A stretch of 11,561 nucleotides of DNA from Verrucomicrobiia bacterium (lineage in GTDB: Bacteria; Verrucomicrobiota; Verrucomicrobiia; CAIQCK01). A program made the position numbers and the translations under genes. A model generated the notes under the pieces. The model saw only the letters and a list, made by a program, of their open reading frames with translations. It had not been told where the DNA came from and made no database searches. Where the stretch lies: NCBI GenBank assembly GCA_026417675.1, contig JAOACV010000025.1:1-11561 (forward strand), in the 5' to 3' direction. Shown here in pieces: positions 1 through 7,318 of this stretch (position 1 is its first letter; each line of letters starts with the position of its first letter).

Positions 1-339
1 ATGCGGCGCGCCCCCGAGTGGTCGGCCGTGGCCTTGATCCGCACCGGGTCGAGGGTCAACCACGTTATCGAAACTACAACGGTCACGGTCGCGCGGGTGG
101 ATCCGACCGCCACGAAGCTGCTCGTGCTCAAAGGGACGCTGGTCGGTTCCAGCGGTTGGGACAAGGACCTGCTGGGATGCTCCGTGGAGGCCGTCATCAA
201 GCCGCCGCCGGGAGCCGAGGCGTTCTTGAGAAGGCGCATGATCTACGGCAACCACCTCCAGTGGGTTTACGGCGATTACTCGAAGGAACTCAAGACCCTC
301 GGCGAAATGCTCGGCCTGAGCGTGGAACTGTTCGCTTGA
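1..339 (+). CDS. C-terminal part of a fucose-isomerase-like sugar isomerase (partial)
   Basis: The frame is open from the first base and ends with TGA at 337-339, giving about 112 residues. The ATG at position 1 is probably internal, because the family is usually over 450 residues long. Near the end sits a block reading YGNHLQWVYGDYSKELKTL, followed by LGLSVELF. This resembles the end of L-fucose/arabinose isomerase-like proteins, where a GNH...YGD block and a short LG-containing helix close the C-terminal domain. A lysine-rich beta stretch (about residues 39-48) and a cysteine at residue 60 precede it. Such enzymes interconvert aldoses and ketoses in the cytoplasm. The metal-binding residues would lie in the missing upstream part, so the substrate cannot be judged. 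The family call is by memory of motif style and is moderate. Confidence 0.55.
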   Translation: MRRAPEWSAVALIRTGSRVNHVIETTTVTVARVDPTATKLLVLKGTLVGSSGWDKDLLGCSVEAVIKPPPGAEAFLRRRMIYGNHLQWVYGDYSKELKTLGEMLGLSVELFA

Positions 340-365
340 CGCCGGCCGGCGTGCGTTACGCGTGG

Positions 366-388
366 CAGTCGCGCGAGCGCGCGGACTG
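366..388. terminator. GC-rich hairpin downstream of the isomerase; candidate terminator or dispersed palindromic repeat
   Basis: The arms CAGTCGCGC and GCGCGGACTG pair around a GAGC loop with one bulged G. The hairpin lies 27 bases after the isomerase stop and 60 bases before the AsmA-like start. No T-run follows on either strand, so it is not a textbook intrinsic terminator. Similar GC-rich imperfect palindromes occur between genes in some verrucomicrobial genomes (from memory, not checked). Confidence 0.35.
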
Positions 389-435
389 TGGGTAGTAAAG
401 ACTTGCCGGTCGGGGCGATTCATCGCAATGTCGGC

Positions 436-439
436 GAGG
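436..439 (+). promoter_or_regulatory. Shine-Dalgarno-like GAGG deciding the start at 449
   Basis: GAGG lies nine bases before the ATG at 449. The other in-frame starts, ATG at 428 and GTG at 362, have no comparable motif at normal distance; a GGGG run lies about 12 bases before 428. The choice between 428 and 449 remains open, but both precede the membrane helix. Confidence 0.4.
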
Positions 440-448
440 CAACGGCTC

Positions 449-3400
449 ATGAAGCGGCTCTGGAAAGCGCTCAAACGCGCGTTCTTCGCGTTGCGGCTGA
501 TCATCTGGCTGGTCGGGCTGGTCGTGGTCGGCGCGTATGCCTATCTCTATTTCATCGGCGTGCCGCGCGCGCTCTGCGACCGGGTGATCCGCGAACTGGC
601 CGCCCGCGGCGTGGCGGCCACCTTCGACGACATCAAGTTGGAACTGCCAGCCATCCTAGTCGCGCACAACGTCGCGCTCGCCGACACGCGGACGCCGGAT
701 CGACCGTTGGTGCAGGCGCAACGGCTGGGCATTGACTTCGATCTCGCCAGCCTATGGCGGCAGGGCCTGTCGCCGGTGCAGGCCCTGGAGGTAATAGACG
801 GCACGTTGTCAGTGCCGTTGGACTTCGACGATCCCCGCTCCGAGCGGATCCAAGCCGAGAAAGTCAACGGTCACATCTGCTTGAGCGAGGGCAATGTGTT
901 GGAGGTCAATCACCTCACCGCCGAGTTGTGCCGTCTGCGTTTCGTCCTAGACGGCCAACTGCGCATGGCGCCGCCCCGGCAGCCGCCGCAGTCCAAAAGA
1001 CCGCCGATGTCGGCGGAGGAGCGCGCGCGCCGTGCGCAGCGGGTGCGCGACATCCTGGGGGAACTGCATTCGCTGAAGTTTGACCAGCCGCCGGTGCTGA
1101 CGTTGCGGTTCGAGGCCGCCAGCGACGACCTGTCGGCGTTTGAGGCGGACTTGAAGATTGACGCGCGCGCTTTGGCGCATCCCAAACTGGCGGTGGAATC
1201 TCTCAGCGCGCGGCTCCGTTATGCGGAACAACGGCTGCGCTTGGACAGGTTGGAAGCAACGCTCGGCGGCGGCAAACTGAAAGTCGCCAGCGCCGACTAC
1301 GATCTGCGGCAACACACCGGGCGCGTCGTGGCGGAAAGTTCCGTGGACCCAAAGGTGTTTCAGAAGCTTCTGCCGCCCCAGCTCTTTCAACAACTGGCTG
1401 CGTGGCGCTTTGACCGGAATCCGCGCTTTACGCTGGCGGCCAGTTATGAAGCTGATCGGCTCTCCATCCAGTCGTTCGAGGCGCAGGTGGCCGGCGGGAA
1501 GTTGATCGTCAGCGGGTATTATGACTTCAAGACGGGCGAGGCGCAGGCGGACGTGGAAAGCCATGTGAACCTGAAGGAATTGGCGGTGTTCATGCCGGTG
1601 GGCTGGCAGCGGATGCTGGCTGAATGGCGTTGGAACAAGAACCCGGACGTGCGGTTCCACATCTACTGGCGAGAGGCGAGTCCAAACCTTCCAACGATCA
1701 CGCAGGGCCGTATCGCCATCAGCGACGCGGCGTTTCGCGGCATCGGCATCCGGCGCGGCGCCTGCTCGGGCGAGCTACGCAACGACGTGCTGACACTGAG
1801 CCAGGCGGTGGTGGACCTGCAGCCGCCGGCCCACCAAACCAATCTCTTGCTCACCATCCGGGGCAACTACACTTGCCACATGTCGCGGCAGGATTTCTCG
1901 TTCACGGAACTCAGCGCCACCGCCTACCCGATGATGCTCGCGCCGCTGTATGCGAGCAACGCGGTCCTAGTCGTGAAAGAATTCGAGCCGGCTCAGCCGG
2001 TGGCGGTCAGCGGCTGGTGGCGTGGCAATTGGCAGAGGTTCGAGACTTCCGAGTGCGCGGGGCGCCTACACACCGGGCCGCTCGGCTGGCGCGGGCTGAA
2101 GACCCAAGCGGCCGACTGCGATTTCCACTACGCGCGGCAGGTCTTGACGCTGCAAAACGTCGTTCTGCAAAGGCCCGAAGGGGTCGTGAAGGGCGACTAT
2201 CAACATCACTTCGAGACATCAGACTTCACCGCCAAACTGGAGGGCACGGTTGATCTGCTCTCGCTTACGCCGATCCTCGGCGACGCGCCGCGGCAGATGC
2301 TCGCCCGCTGGCATCCCGACGCGCCGGTCAGGCTCAACTTGCAGAGCATCCGCGGCAACTGGCAGCGGCTGGGCCAAGCGAGCGTCGAGGGAACGGTCGA
2401 GACCGGCCCGATCAGCGCCGGCAGCGGCTGCGCTAAAGCGCTGGAAGCGCGGTTCACGCTGGACCCCGCGGGCATCAACGCCGGCAGGTTCATCCTGAAA
2501 GTCCCCAGCGGCGAGGTCAAAGGCCGCCTGCGCTTTGACAGGCTGCGGGAGCGGTTGGAGTTCACAGGGGAGAAGGAGTGTAGATTTCAGCCGATCGAGG
2601 TGGCGCAATTGTTCGGCACTAACTTCGTCGCGGCAGTCAGCCCCTACCGCTTCGCGTCAACGCCAAGTTTGTTGGATCTTCAAACCGTGGCGGACTTCAA
2701 AGACTGGAACCAGACGACCTGGAGCACGGAGATTGTTGCGAATCGTTTGGAGTGGTGGCGGCTGCAAGCTGAGGACGTCAGGGCGCGGGTTAGTTTCACC
2801 AACCGCGTGGTCACCATCAGCGATTTCAAGACGGGCCAGGGCGAGAAGAAAAATGTGGGATTCTACGGCGGCAAACTGGAGATCAAGCGAGCCACCTTCG
2901 ACCTGCGCCAGCCGCGCATGGCCTACGACGTGGACCTGCGGCTCGACGACGTGAAGGAAGGCGGCGCTCTGCTGCGGGCGATGTTTGGCTACGACAAACT
3001 CAGCGGCACCTTCCACGGCAACGCCCACGTCCGCGGCAAGTGGGAAGACTACGACTCGATCGAGGGTCACGGGGATTTGCACCTGATCAACGCCCAACTC
3101 TGGAGCATCCCGCTCTTCGGCGGCCTCTCGCAAGTCCTGGGCTTGATCCTGCCCGACAAACTCGTCAAGACACCCGCCAAGGACATACACACAAGTTTCG
3201 CCGCCGCCGGCGGCTACCTCTACCTGCCCGACCCGAAACGCGAAGGCGATCTGCTCACCCTGCGCGCCGCGCCGCACAGCATCACGGGCCGCGGCAAGTG
3301 GCGGATCAACGGCGAGATGAACTTCGTGTTCCAACAACACTTCCTCGCCGAAGCCGGCCCTCTCTCCCCCGTGTCCAAGCTGTTCGACCCGCTGACCAAA

Positions 3401-3490
3401 CCGTTCGAGATGGAACTGACCGGCACCCTTGCCCAACCCCAGTGGCGCCCCCGCTGGCTGGTCCCCAACATCGGCGGCAGCCGCAAGTAA
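449..3490 (+). CDS. Large AsmA-like envelope protein with one N-terminal membrane helix
   Basis: The 1013-residue product begins with a basic stretch (MKRLWKALKR), then one hydrophobic helix at about residues 12-36, so most of it should sit in the periplasm anchored to the inner membrane. The rest is beta-rich and repetitive. GGKL-type turns followed by a strand and a [YF]D[LF] turn recur near residues 274, 349 and 807, as expected for AsmA/TamB-like beta-groove proteins. The last 165 residues are the most typical part, with a GNAHVRGKW strand, then LWSIPLFGGLSQVL, and a closing segment with PLTKPFEMELTGTLAQPQWRP. AsmA-like proteins are linked to phospholipid transport and outer-membrane assembly in Gram-negative bacteria; which lipid or protein this one serves cannot be seen. 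ATG 428 and GTG 362 are alternative starts. No operon partner is evident; the next gene follows after 87 bases. Confidence 0.8.
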   Translation: MKRLWKALKRAFFALRLIIWLVGLVVVGAYAYLYFIGVPRALCDRVIRELAARGVAATFDDIKLELPAILVAHNVALADTRTPDRPLVQAQRLGIDFDLASLWRQGLSPVQALEVIDGTLSVPLDFDDPRSERIQAEKVNGHICLSEGNVLEVNHLTAELCRLRFVLDGQLRMAPPRQPPQSKRPPMSAEERARRAQRVRDILGELHSLKFDQPPVLTLRFEAASDDLSAFEADLKIDARALAHPKLAVESLSARLRYAEQRLRLDRLEATLGGGKLKVASADYDLRQHTGRVVAESSVDPKVFQKLLPPQLFQQLAAWRFDRNPRFTLAASYEADRLSIQSFEAQVAGGKLIVSGYYDFKTGEAQADVESHVNLKELAVFMPVGWQRMLAEWRWNKNPDVRFHIYWREASPNLPTITQGRIAISDAAFRGIGIRRGACSGELRNDVLTLSQAVVDLQPPAHQTNLLLTIRGNYTCHMSRQDFSFTELSATAYPMMLAPLYASNAVLVVKEFEPAQPVAVSGWWRGNWQRFETSECAGRLHTGPLGWRGLKTQAADCDFHYARQVLTLQNVVLQRPEGVVKGDYQHHFETSDFTAKLEGTVDLLSLTPILGDAPRQMLARWHPDAPVRLNLQSIRGNWQRLGQASVEGTVETGPISAGSGCAKALEARFTLDPAGINAGRFILKVPSGEVKGRLRFDRLRERLEFTGEKECRFQPIEVAQLFGTNFVAAVSPYRFASTPSLLDLQTVADFKDWNQTTWSTEIVANRLEWWRLQAEDVRARVSFTNRVVTISDFKTGQGEKKNVGFYGGKLEIKRATFDLRQPRMAYDVDLRLDDVKEGGALLRAMFGYDKLSGTFHGNAHVRGKWEDYDSIEGHGDLHLINAQLWSIPLFGGLSQVLGLILPDKLVKTPAKDIHTSFAAAGGYLYLPDPKREGDLLTLRAAPHSITGRGKWRINGEMNFVFQQHFLAEAGPLSPVSKLFDPLTKPFEMELTGTLAQPQWRPRWLVPNIGGSRK

Positions 3491-3577
3491 CGGCGCACCG
3501 CCCTTTGCCCTTCGCCGCTCATCACTCCTCATTTGCATTGTGCACCGGCGCGTGGCATTGGTTGCAAGCATCGAGTC

Positions 3578-4342
3578 ATGAGTCACACGCACGACTTGCG
3601 GGATTTGTTGGAAAGCTGGCCGTTCGACCCCAGCGACGACGTCCGGATCATCCGGGGCAGTGACGGGCGCCAGATCATGCAGGTGCGCCTGCCGCTGGGC
3701 ATTGAACAGTATGAAATGGACGGCCGGCCCGATGGCCTGCGCCCCCACGGGATGGAATCGGCGCTGGAGTTCCAACTGGCCCGGCTCGCCAAGGCCAAGG
3801 CCGAGGGCCGAGAGGCCGCGTTCGCGCTCGACGCCGAGGACTGCGTCGAGCTTTTCAACGAAGGCGTGCTCTACTACTACCGCTACGTCCGCTGTTTTCA
3901 GATCAAAGACTGGCCCCGCACCGTGCGCGACACCGCCCGCAACCTGCGCGTGTTCGATCTGGTGAAACGCTACGCCGAGCGCGAGGAAGACCGCCTGCAA
4001 CTGGAACAGTGGCGGCCGTATGTCCTGCGCATGAACGCCGTCGCGCGCGCCATGATGGCGGTGGAGGAGCACCGATTCGAGGAAGCGATGAAGATCATCG
4101 GCGAGGCCGCCGCGAACATCGAATCGCTGGAGGAGATGGACAACCCGACCTTCAAGTTCGAGCGCGAACGGTCTCTGACGGCGTTGCGCGAACTGGCCCA
4201 GCAACTCGAACGGGACCGGCCCCTGACCGAGTTGGAGCGGCTCCAACGCGAACTGCAAAAAGCCATCGAGTCCGAGCAGTTCGAGCGCGCCGCCCGTCTG
4301 CGCGACCGCATCAAGGCGCTGCGCTCCGCCGCCGGCACGTAG
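3578..4342 (+). CDS. Helical protein with C-terminal UVR motif, unknown function
   Basis: The 254-residue product has no signal peptide or membrane segment. Residues 217-248 (ELERLQRELQKAIESEQFERAARLRDRIKAL, split here as two helices) fit the UVR (UvrB/UvrC) motif, an antiparallel helical pair used for protein-protein contact in UvrB, UvrC, ClpC and McsA. Residues 156-187, ARAMMAVEEHRFEEAMKII and on, look like a diverged second helical pair of similar pattern. The N-terminal part has a short beta region (residues 21-47) and then a helix rich in Lys and Glu. There is no nuclease, helicase or zinc-binding motif, so it is not UvrB, UvrC or McsA. I chose ATG 3578; a TTG at 3533 would add 15 residues of poor quality. 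No Shine-Dalgarno is visible. A regulatory or adaptor role is a guess. Confidence 0.75.
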   Translation: MSHTHDLRDLLESWPFDPSDDVRIIRGSDGRQIMQVRLPLGIEQYEMDGRPDGLRPHGMESALEFQLARLAKAKAEGREAAFALDAEDCVELFNEGVLYYYRYVRCFQIKDWPRTVRDTARNLRVFDLVKRYAEREEDRLQLEQWRPYVLRMNAVARAMMAVEEHRFEEAMKIIGEAAANIESLEEMDNPTFKFERERSLTALRELAQQLERDRPLTELERLQRELQKAIESEQFERAARLRDRIKALRSAAGT

Positions 4343-4444
4343 CCCTCCGCGCTGTAGATGCGACCGTCTCGGCCGTTCCCCTCTGTTTCCGCAACATCCC
4401 CAGCGGGTTTTCTGCGGCGCCTCCGGGCAGGCAGCCACCACACC

Positions 4445-4470
4445 GGTAACGCGCCTACTTTCGCGTTACC
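4445..4470 (-). terminator. Perfect 9-bp hairpin straddling the carboxypeptidase stop codon
   Basis: GGTAACGCG (4445-4453) and CGCGTTACC (4462-4470) are exact inverted repeats around an eight-base loop. The stop codon of the minus-strand carboxypeptidase (4455-4457) lies inside the loop. There is no T-run after it on the minus strand. It sits in the 112-base gap between convergent genes, which fits a terminator or an mRNA 3'-end stabiliser. The remainder of that gap (4343-4444) shows nothing else I can name. Confidence 0.5.
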
Positions 4471-5621
4471 ATCCGCACGCCAATCACGGCGGCGGCGAGG
4501 CCGCAGAACGCCACCACGCCGATCCAAATCCACGGCACCTGCTTCTGTTGTTCCGCCTTCTTCGGCGCGGGCGCGGCGGGCGGCTCCGGTTTGGCGGCTG
4601 TCGTGGATGGCCCCGCGGGGTTGACTGCCGCGGGCAACGGTGACGCAGTGGTCGGTTTCGGCGGATTCGCCGCGAGTGTGGCGAAGGCGCGGTTGATCAA
4701 CTCCGCCGTCTTTACGTCGAGGCAATTCGCCTCCGCGACGCCGCGCAGGCGCGCGATCCGCTCGTTGGAGGCCCGCGCGCCCATCACCACCGCGATCACC
4801 CGCCGGCCATTGCGCGCGGCGGTGGCGGCGATCGAAAAGCCTGCCCGCTGGAAGTAACCTGTCTTCAGGCCGTCGCAGCCGGCCACGGTTTCCAACAACT
4901 TGTTGTGGTTCCGCATCAGAAGTTTCGGCTCCTTCCGAAACTCCCGCTCCCTGGTTGATGTGTAGCGCAGCGCGTCCTTGTGTTTCAACAGCTCCCGGCA
5001 CAACAGTGTCATGTCCCGCGGCGTGGTCTCGTCCGGCTGCTGGCCGGCCTTGGCGTCCGGCGGCAGGCCATGCACGCTGCGAAAGACGGTCGCCTTCATG
5101 CCCAGTTCGCGCGCGCGCTGGTTCATCAGGTTGACGAACTCCTGCTTGGACCCCGCGACGTGCTCGGCCAGCGCCACCGCGGCGTCGTTGGCCGACTGCA
5201 CCATCAGCGCGTAGAGCATTTCGTCCAGCGTGAACGTCTCGCCCTTCTCCAGCCAGACCTGCGAGCCGCCCATCTTCGCGGCCTCGGCGGAGACGGTCAC
5301 CTTGTCGGTGAGCTTCAGTTGGCCCTTCTGAACCTTTTCCAAAATGATCAGCAGGTCCATCAGCTTGAGCGTGCTGGCCGGATAGACCTTCGCGTCGGCG
5401 TTCTCCTCGAACAACACCTGTCCTGTCGTAGCCTCCACGACAATCGCGCCGACATAGGGCACGCGCGAAATCCCGTAGTCCGGCTTGACCGCGCCGGTCG
5501 TCTTCGATGAGGCAGTGGCGGCGGGCTTCTTCTGCGCGGACTTTTTCGCCGACGCCTCGATGATTCCCGCCGGCCACAGCGTGGTCACGATCATCAGACT
5601 CCAAAGCAAAATCTTGTTCAT
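4455..5621 (-). CDS. D-alanyl-D-alanine carboxypeptidase (peptidase S11, DacA-like penicillin-binding protein)
   Basis: The enzyme removes the terminal D-Ala from peptidoglycan stem peptides in the periplasm, limiting cross-linking. All three active-site motifs are present in the 388-residue product: STLK at 83-86 (nucleophile Ser83, Lys86), SAN at 143-145 and KTG at 253-255. An N-terminal hydrophobic segment (about 4-24, ending near EASA) is the export signal. After the catalytic domain (about 50-315) there is no recognisable PBP5-type beta domain. Instead a Pro/Ala/Lys linker (319-361) leads to a hydrophobic helix at about 363-383 and a short basic tail, so it should be anchored by a C-terminal transmembrane helix. 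I chose ATG 5621 because the signal peptide begins there; an in-frame upstream start at 5675 would place an unlikely polar stretch before it. The gene is divergent from the sulfatase. Confidence 0.93.
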   Translation of the reverse strand: MNKILLWSLMIVTTLWPAGIIEASAKKSAQKKPAATASSKTTGAVKPDYGISRVPYVGAIVVEATTGQVLFEENADAKVYPASTLKLMDLLIILEKVQKGQLKLTDKVTVSAEAAKMGGSQVWLEKGETFTLDEMLYALMVQSANDAAVALAEHVAGSKQEFVNLMNQRARELGMKATVFRSVHGLPPDAKAGQQPDETTPRDMTLLCRELLKHKDALRYTSTREREFRKEPKLLMRNHNKLLETVAGCDGLKTGYFQRAGFSIAATAARNGRRVIAVVMGARASNERIARLRGVAEANCLDVKTAELINRAFATLAANPPKPTTASPLPAAVNPAGPSTTAAKPEPPAAPAPKKAEQQKQVPWIWIGVVAFCGLAAAVIGVRMVTRK

Positions 5622-5625
5622 AGCG

Positions 5626-5639
5626 TCCCGGTTTCGGGA
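5626..5639 (-). promoter_or_regulatory. Small hairpin just upstream of the carboxypeptidase start
   Basis: TCCCG and CGGGA flank a four-base GTTT, forming a perfect 5-bp stem four bases before the ATG at 5621. On the minus strand its 3' arm contains GGGA, the only purine-rich stretch near this start, so pairing could hide a weak ribosome site. The stem is short and may be chance. The rest of the 104-base divergent gap (5622-5725) holds no convincing sigma-70 promoter; TAATCT at 5713-5718, seven bases before the sulfatase start, is the only weak -10-like site. Confidence 0.2.
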
Positions 5640-5725
5640 TGACGCCAGAATTGGCGAGTCGGCCCGGCAATTCAAGCCGCAAAAAGGGAATGCAAATGCC
5701 CCCGCCGCTCGGTAATCTCTGCGCC

Positions 5726-7279
5726 ATGAAAAACCCGCTCGGCATCATCGCTCCCGTCGCCGGAACATTCTTCTTTGCCTCGCCGATCGGGGTCTCCGCC
5801 GCCGATGGTGATCCTGCCGGCAAACGGCCCAATATCATTTTCATCCTCACCGACGACCAAGGTTACGGCGACATGTCCTGCAACGGCAATCCCGTGCTCA
5901 AGACGCCGAACGTGGACCGGCTCCACAACGAGGGCGTGCGGTTCAGCGACTTCCACGTCAGCCCGACCTGCTCGCCGACGCGCGCGGCGTTGATCACTGG
6001 CCGGCATGAGTTCCGCAACGGGGTCACCCACACGATCTTCGAGCGCGAGCGGTTGACGCTGAAGGCCACGACGCTGCCGCAGGTCCTCAAGTCGGCTGGC
6101 TACACGACTGGCATATTCGGCAAGTGGCATCTCGGCGACGAGGACGCGTATCAACCTGAGAAACGCGGCTTTGATGAGGTGTTCATCCACGGCGCGGGCG
6201 GCATTGGCCAGACCTATCCCGGCAGTTGCGGCGACGCGCCCGGCAACACCTACTTCAGTCCGGCAATCAAGCACAACGGCAGGTTCGTAAAGACCGACGG
6301 CTATTGCACCGACGTATTCTTCGCGCAGGCCATCAAGTGGATCGAGTCGGTCAAGGGCAGAAAACCATTCTATGCCCACATCGCGACCAACGCGCCGCAC
6401 GGGCCGTTGCAGGTGCGGCCGGAGGACGAGGCGCGTTATGCCGGCAAGGTGCCGGAGAACGTCGCAAAGTTTTTCGGCATGATCGCAAACATTGACGACA
6501 ATGTCGGCCGCCTGCTCGCAAAGCTGGCCGAATGGGGCATCGAGCGCGACACGCTGGTCGTTTACATGAATGACAATGGCGGCACGGTCGGCTGCAACCT
6601 CTATAACGCTGGCATGCGCGGTGCCAAAGGCAGCGCATGGCTGGGCGGCACGCGCGCCGCGTCGCTCTGGCGCTGGCCCGGCACACTCATGCCTGCCACC
6701 GTGGACAAACTCTGCGCGCACATTGATTTCTTTCCGACCCTCGCCGAAATCGCCGGCGCGCAACTGAGCGATGAGATAAAGGCACAGGTCGAGGGCCGCA
6801 GCTTTGTGCCGTTGCTGCGCGACCCGAACGTGGCGTGGCCCGACAGGATTCTCTTTACACATCTCGGCCGGTGGCCCAAAGACGCTCCGCCGGCCACGGG
6901 CAAGTATTCAACGTGCAGCGTGCGCAACACGCGCTGGCATCTGGTTTCCGCCGGCAAGGGCGGCGAAAAGAACTGGCAGCTTTTCGACGTGAAAGCTGAT
7001 CTCGGCGAGAAGACCGACGTGGCCGCCCGGCACCCGAACGTCGTCAGGGAACTTGACGCTGCCTACGAACAGTGGTGGAACTCCGTCCAGCCCCAGCTCG
7101 TCAACGAGACCGCGGTCGGACCGAAGATTAATCCCTTCAAGGCGCAATACTGGAAGCAATTCGGCGGCGGCCCCGATGCCGAGATGTTGCGGCAGATGGA
7201 CCCGTCCGCCGCACGCGAGTTGTTCGGCAAGAACGAAAAGAAAGGTAAGTCGCGCCGCAGGAGCGAAAAACCACAGTGA
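5726..7279 (+). CDS. Exported Cys-type sulfatase (arylsulfatase family, alkaline-phosphatase fold)
   Basis: The enzyme hydrolyses sulfate esters after its active-site cysteine is converted to formylglycine. In the 517-residue product, residues 1-26 form a signal peptide (hydrophobic core GIIAPVAGTFFFA). The metal-binding pair is Asp43-Asp44 in ILTDDQGYGD. The signature CSPTR starts at Cys82, the residue to be oxidised, with Arg86, and continues AALITGRHEFRNG. Further catalytic-site residues fit the family: Lys133 and His135 in GKWHLG, His225 in NAPHGPL, Asp283-Asn284 in YMNDNGG, and Lys301 in MRGAKGSAWLGGTR. The C-terminal tail is lysine/arginine-rich. ATG 5726 is chosen over upstream starts because the signal peptide begins there. 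No formylglycine-generating or anSME gene is in the window. The substrate, probably a sulfated polysaccharide or its fragments, cannot be told from sequence. Confidence 0.93.
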   Translation: MKNPLGIIAPVAGTFFFASPIGVSAADGDPAGKRPNIIFILTDDQGYGDMSCNGNPVLKTPNVDRLHNEGVRFSDFHVSPTCSPTRAALITGRHEFRNGVTHTIFERERLTLKATTLPQVLKSAGYTTGIFGKWHLGDEDAYQPEKRGFDEVFIHGAGGIGQTYPGSCGDAPGNTYFSPAIKHNGRFVKTDGYCTDVFFAQAIKWIESVKGRKPFYAHIATNAPHGPLQVRPEDEARYAGKVPENVAKFFGMIANIDDNVGRLLAKLAEWGIERDTLVVYMNDNGGTVGCNLYNAGMRGAKGSAWLGGTRAASLWRWPGTLMPATVDKLCAHIDFFPTLAEIAGAQLSDEIKAQVEGRSFVPLLRDPNVAWPDRILFTHLGRWPKDAPPATGKYSTCSVRNTRWHLVSAGKGGEKNWQLFDVKADLGEKTDVAARHPNVVRELDAAYEQWWNSVQPQLVNETAVGPKINPFKAQYWKQFGGGPDAEMLRQMDPSAARELFGKNEKKGKSRRRSEKPQ

Positions 7280-7284
7280 ACTAG

Positions 7285-7318
7285 GAAGCCTGTTTTCTCT
7301 GCCGCCCGTGCAGGCTTC
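7285..7318. terminator. 8-bp inverted repeat between convergent stops; candidate two-way terminator
   Basis: GAAGCCTG (7285-7292) and CAGGCTTC (7311-7318) are exact inverted repeats around an 18-base loop. They fill almost the whole 39-base gap between the sulfatase stop (7277-7279) and the stop of the minus-strand gene (7319-7321). A TTTTCTCT run lies inside the loop, not after the stem, so rho-independent release is not assured. Confidence 0.55.

Noticed and set aside
362..448. GTG 362 or ATG 428 as start of the AsmA-like protein
   Set aside because: GTG 362 lies within the intergenic hairpin and has no ribosome site. ATG 428 is possible but has a worse-placed purine run than ATG 449.
2657..4441. 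Minus-strand open frame of 594 codons opposite the AsmA-like and UVR genes
   Set aside because: No motif, unnatural composition, and fully explained by two good plus-strand genes.
5639..5725. Upstream start for the sulfatase at 5639
   Set aside because: It would put about 29 polar residues before the signal peptide and overlap the leader of the divergent carboxypeptidase.
3970..5850. Long minus-strand open frame of 626 codons across the UVR protein and carboxypeptidase
   Set aside because: It runs antisense to the UVR gene and out of frame through the carboxypeptidase, whose active-site motifs are in another frame. The translation is low-complexity Arg/Gly/Ala, typical of GC-rich shadow frames.
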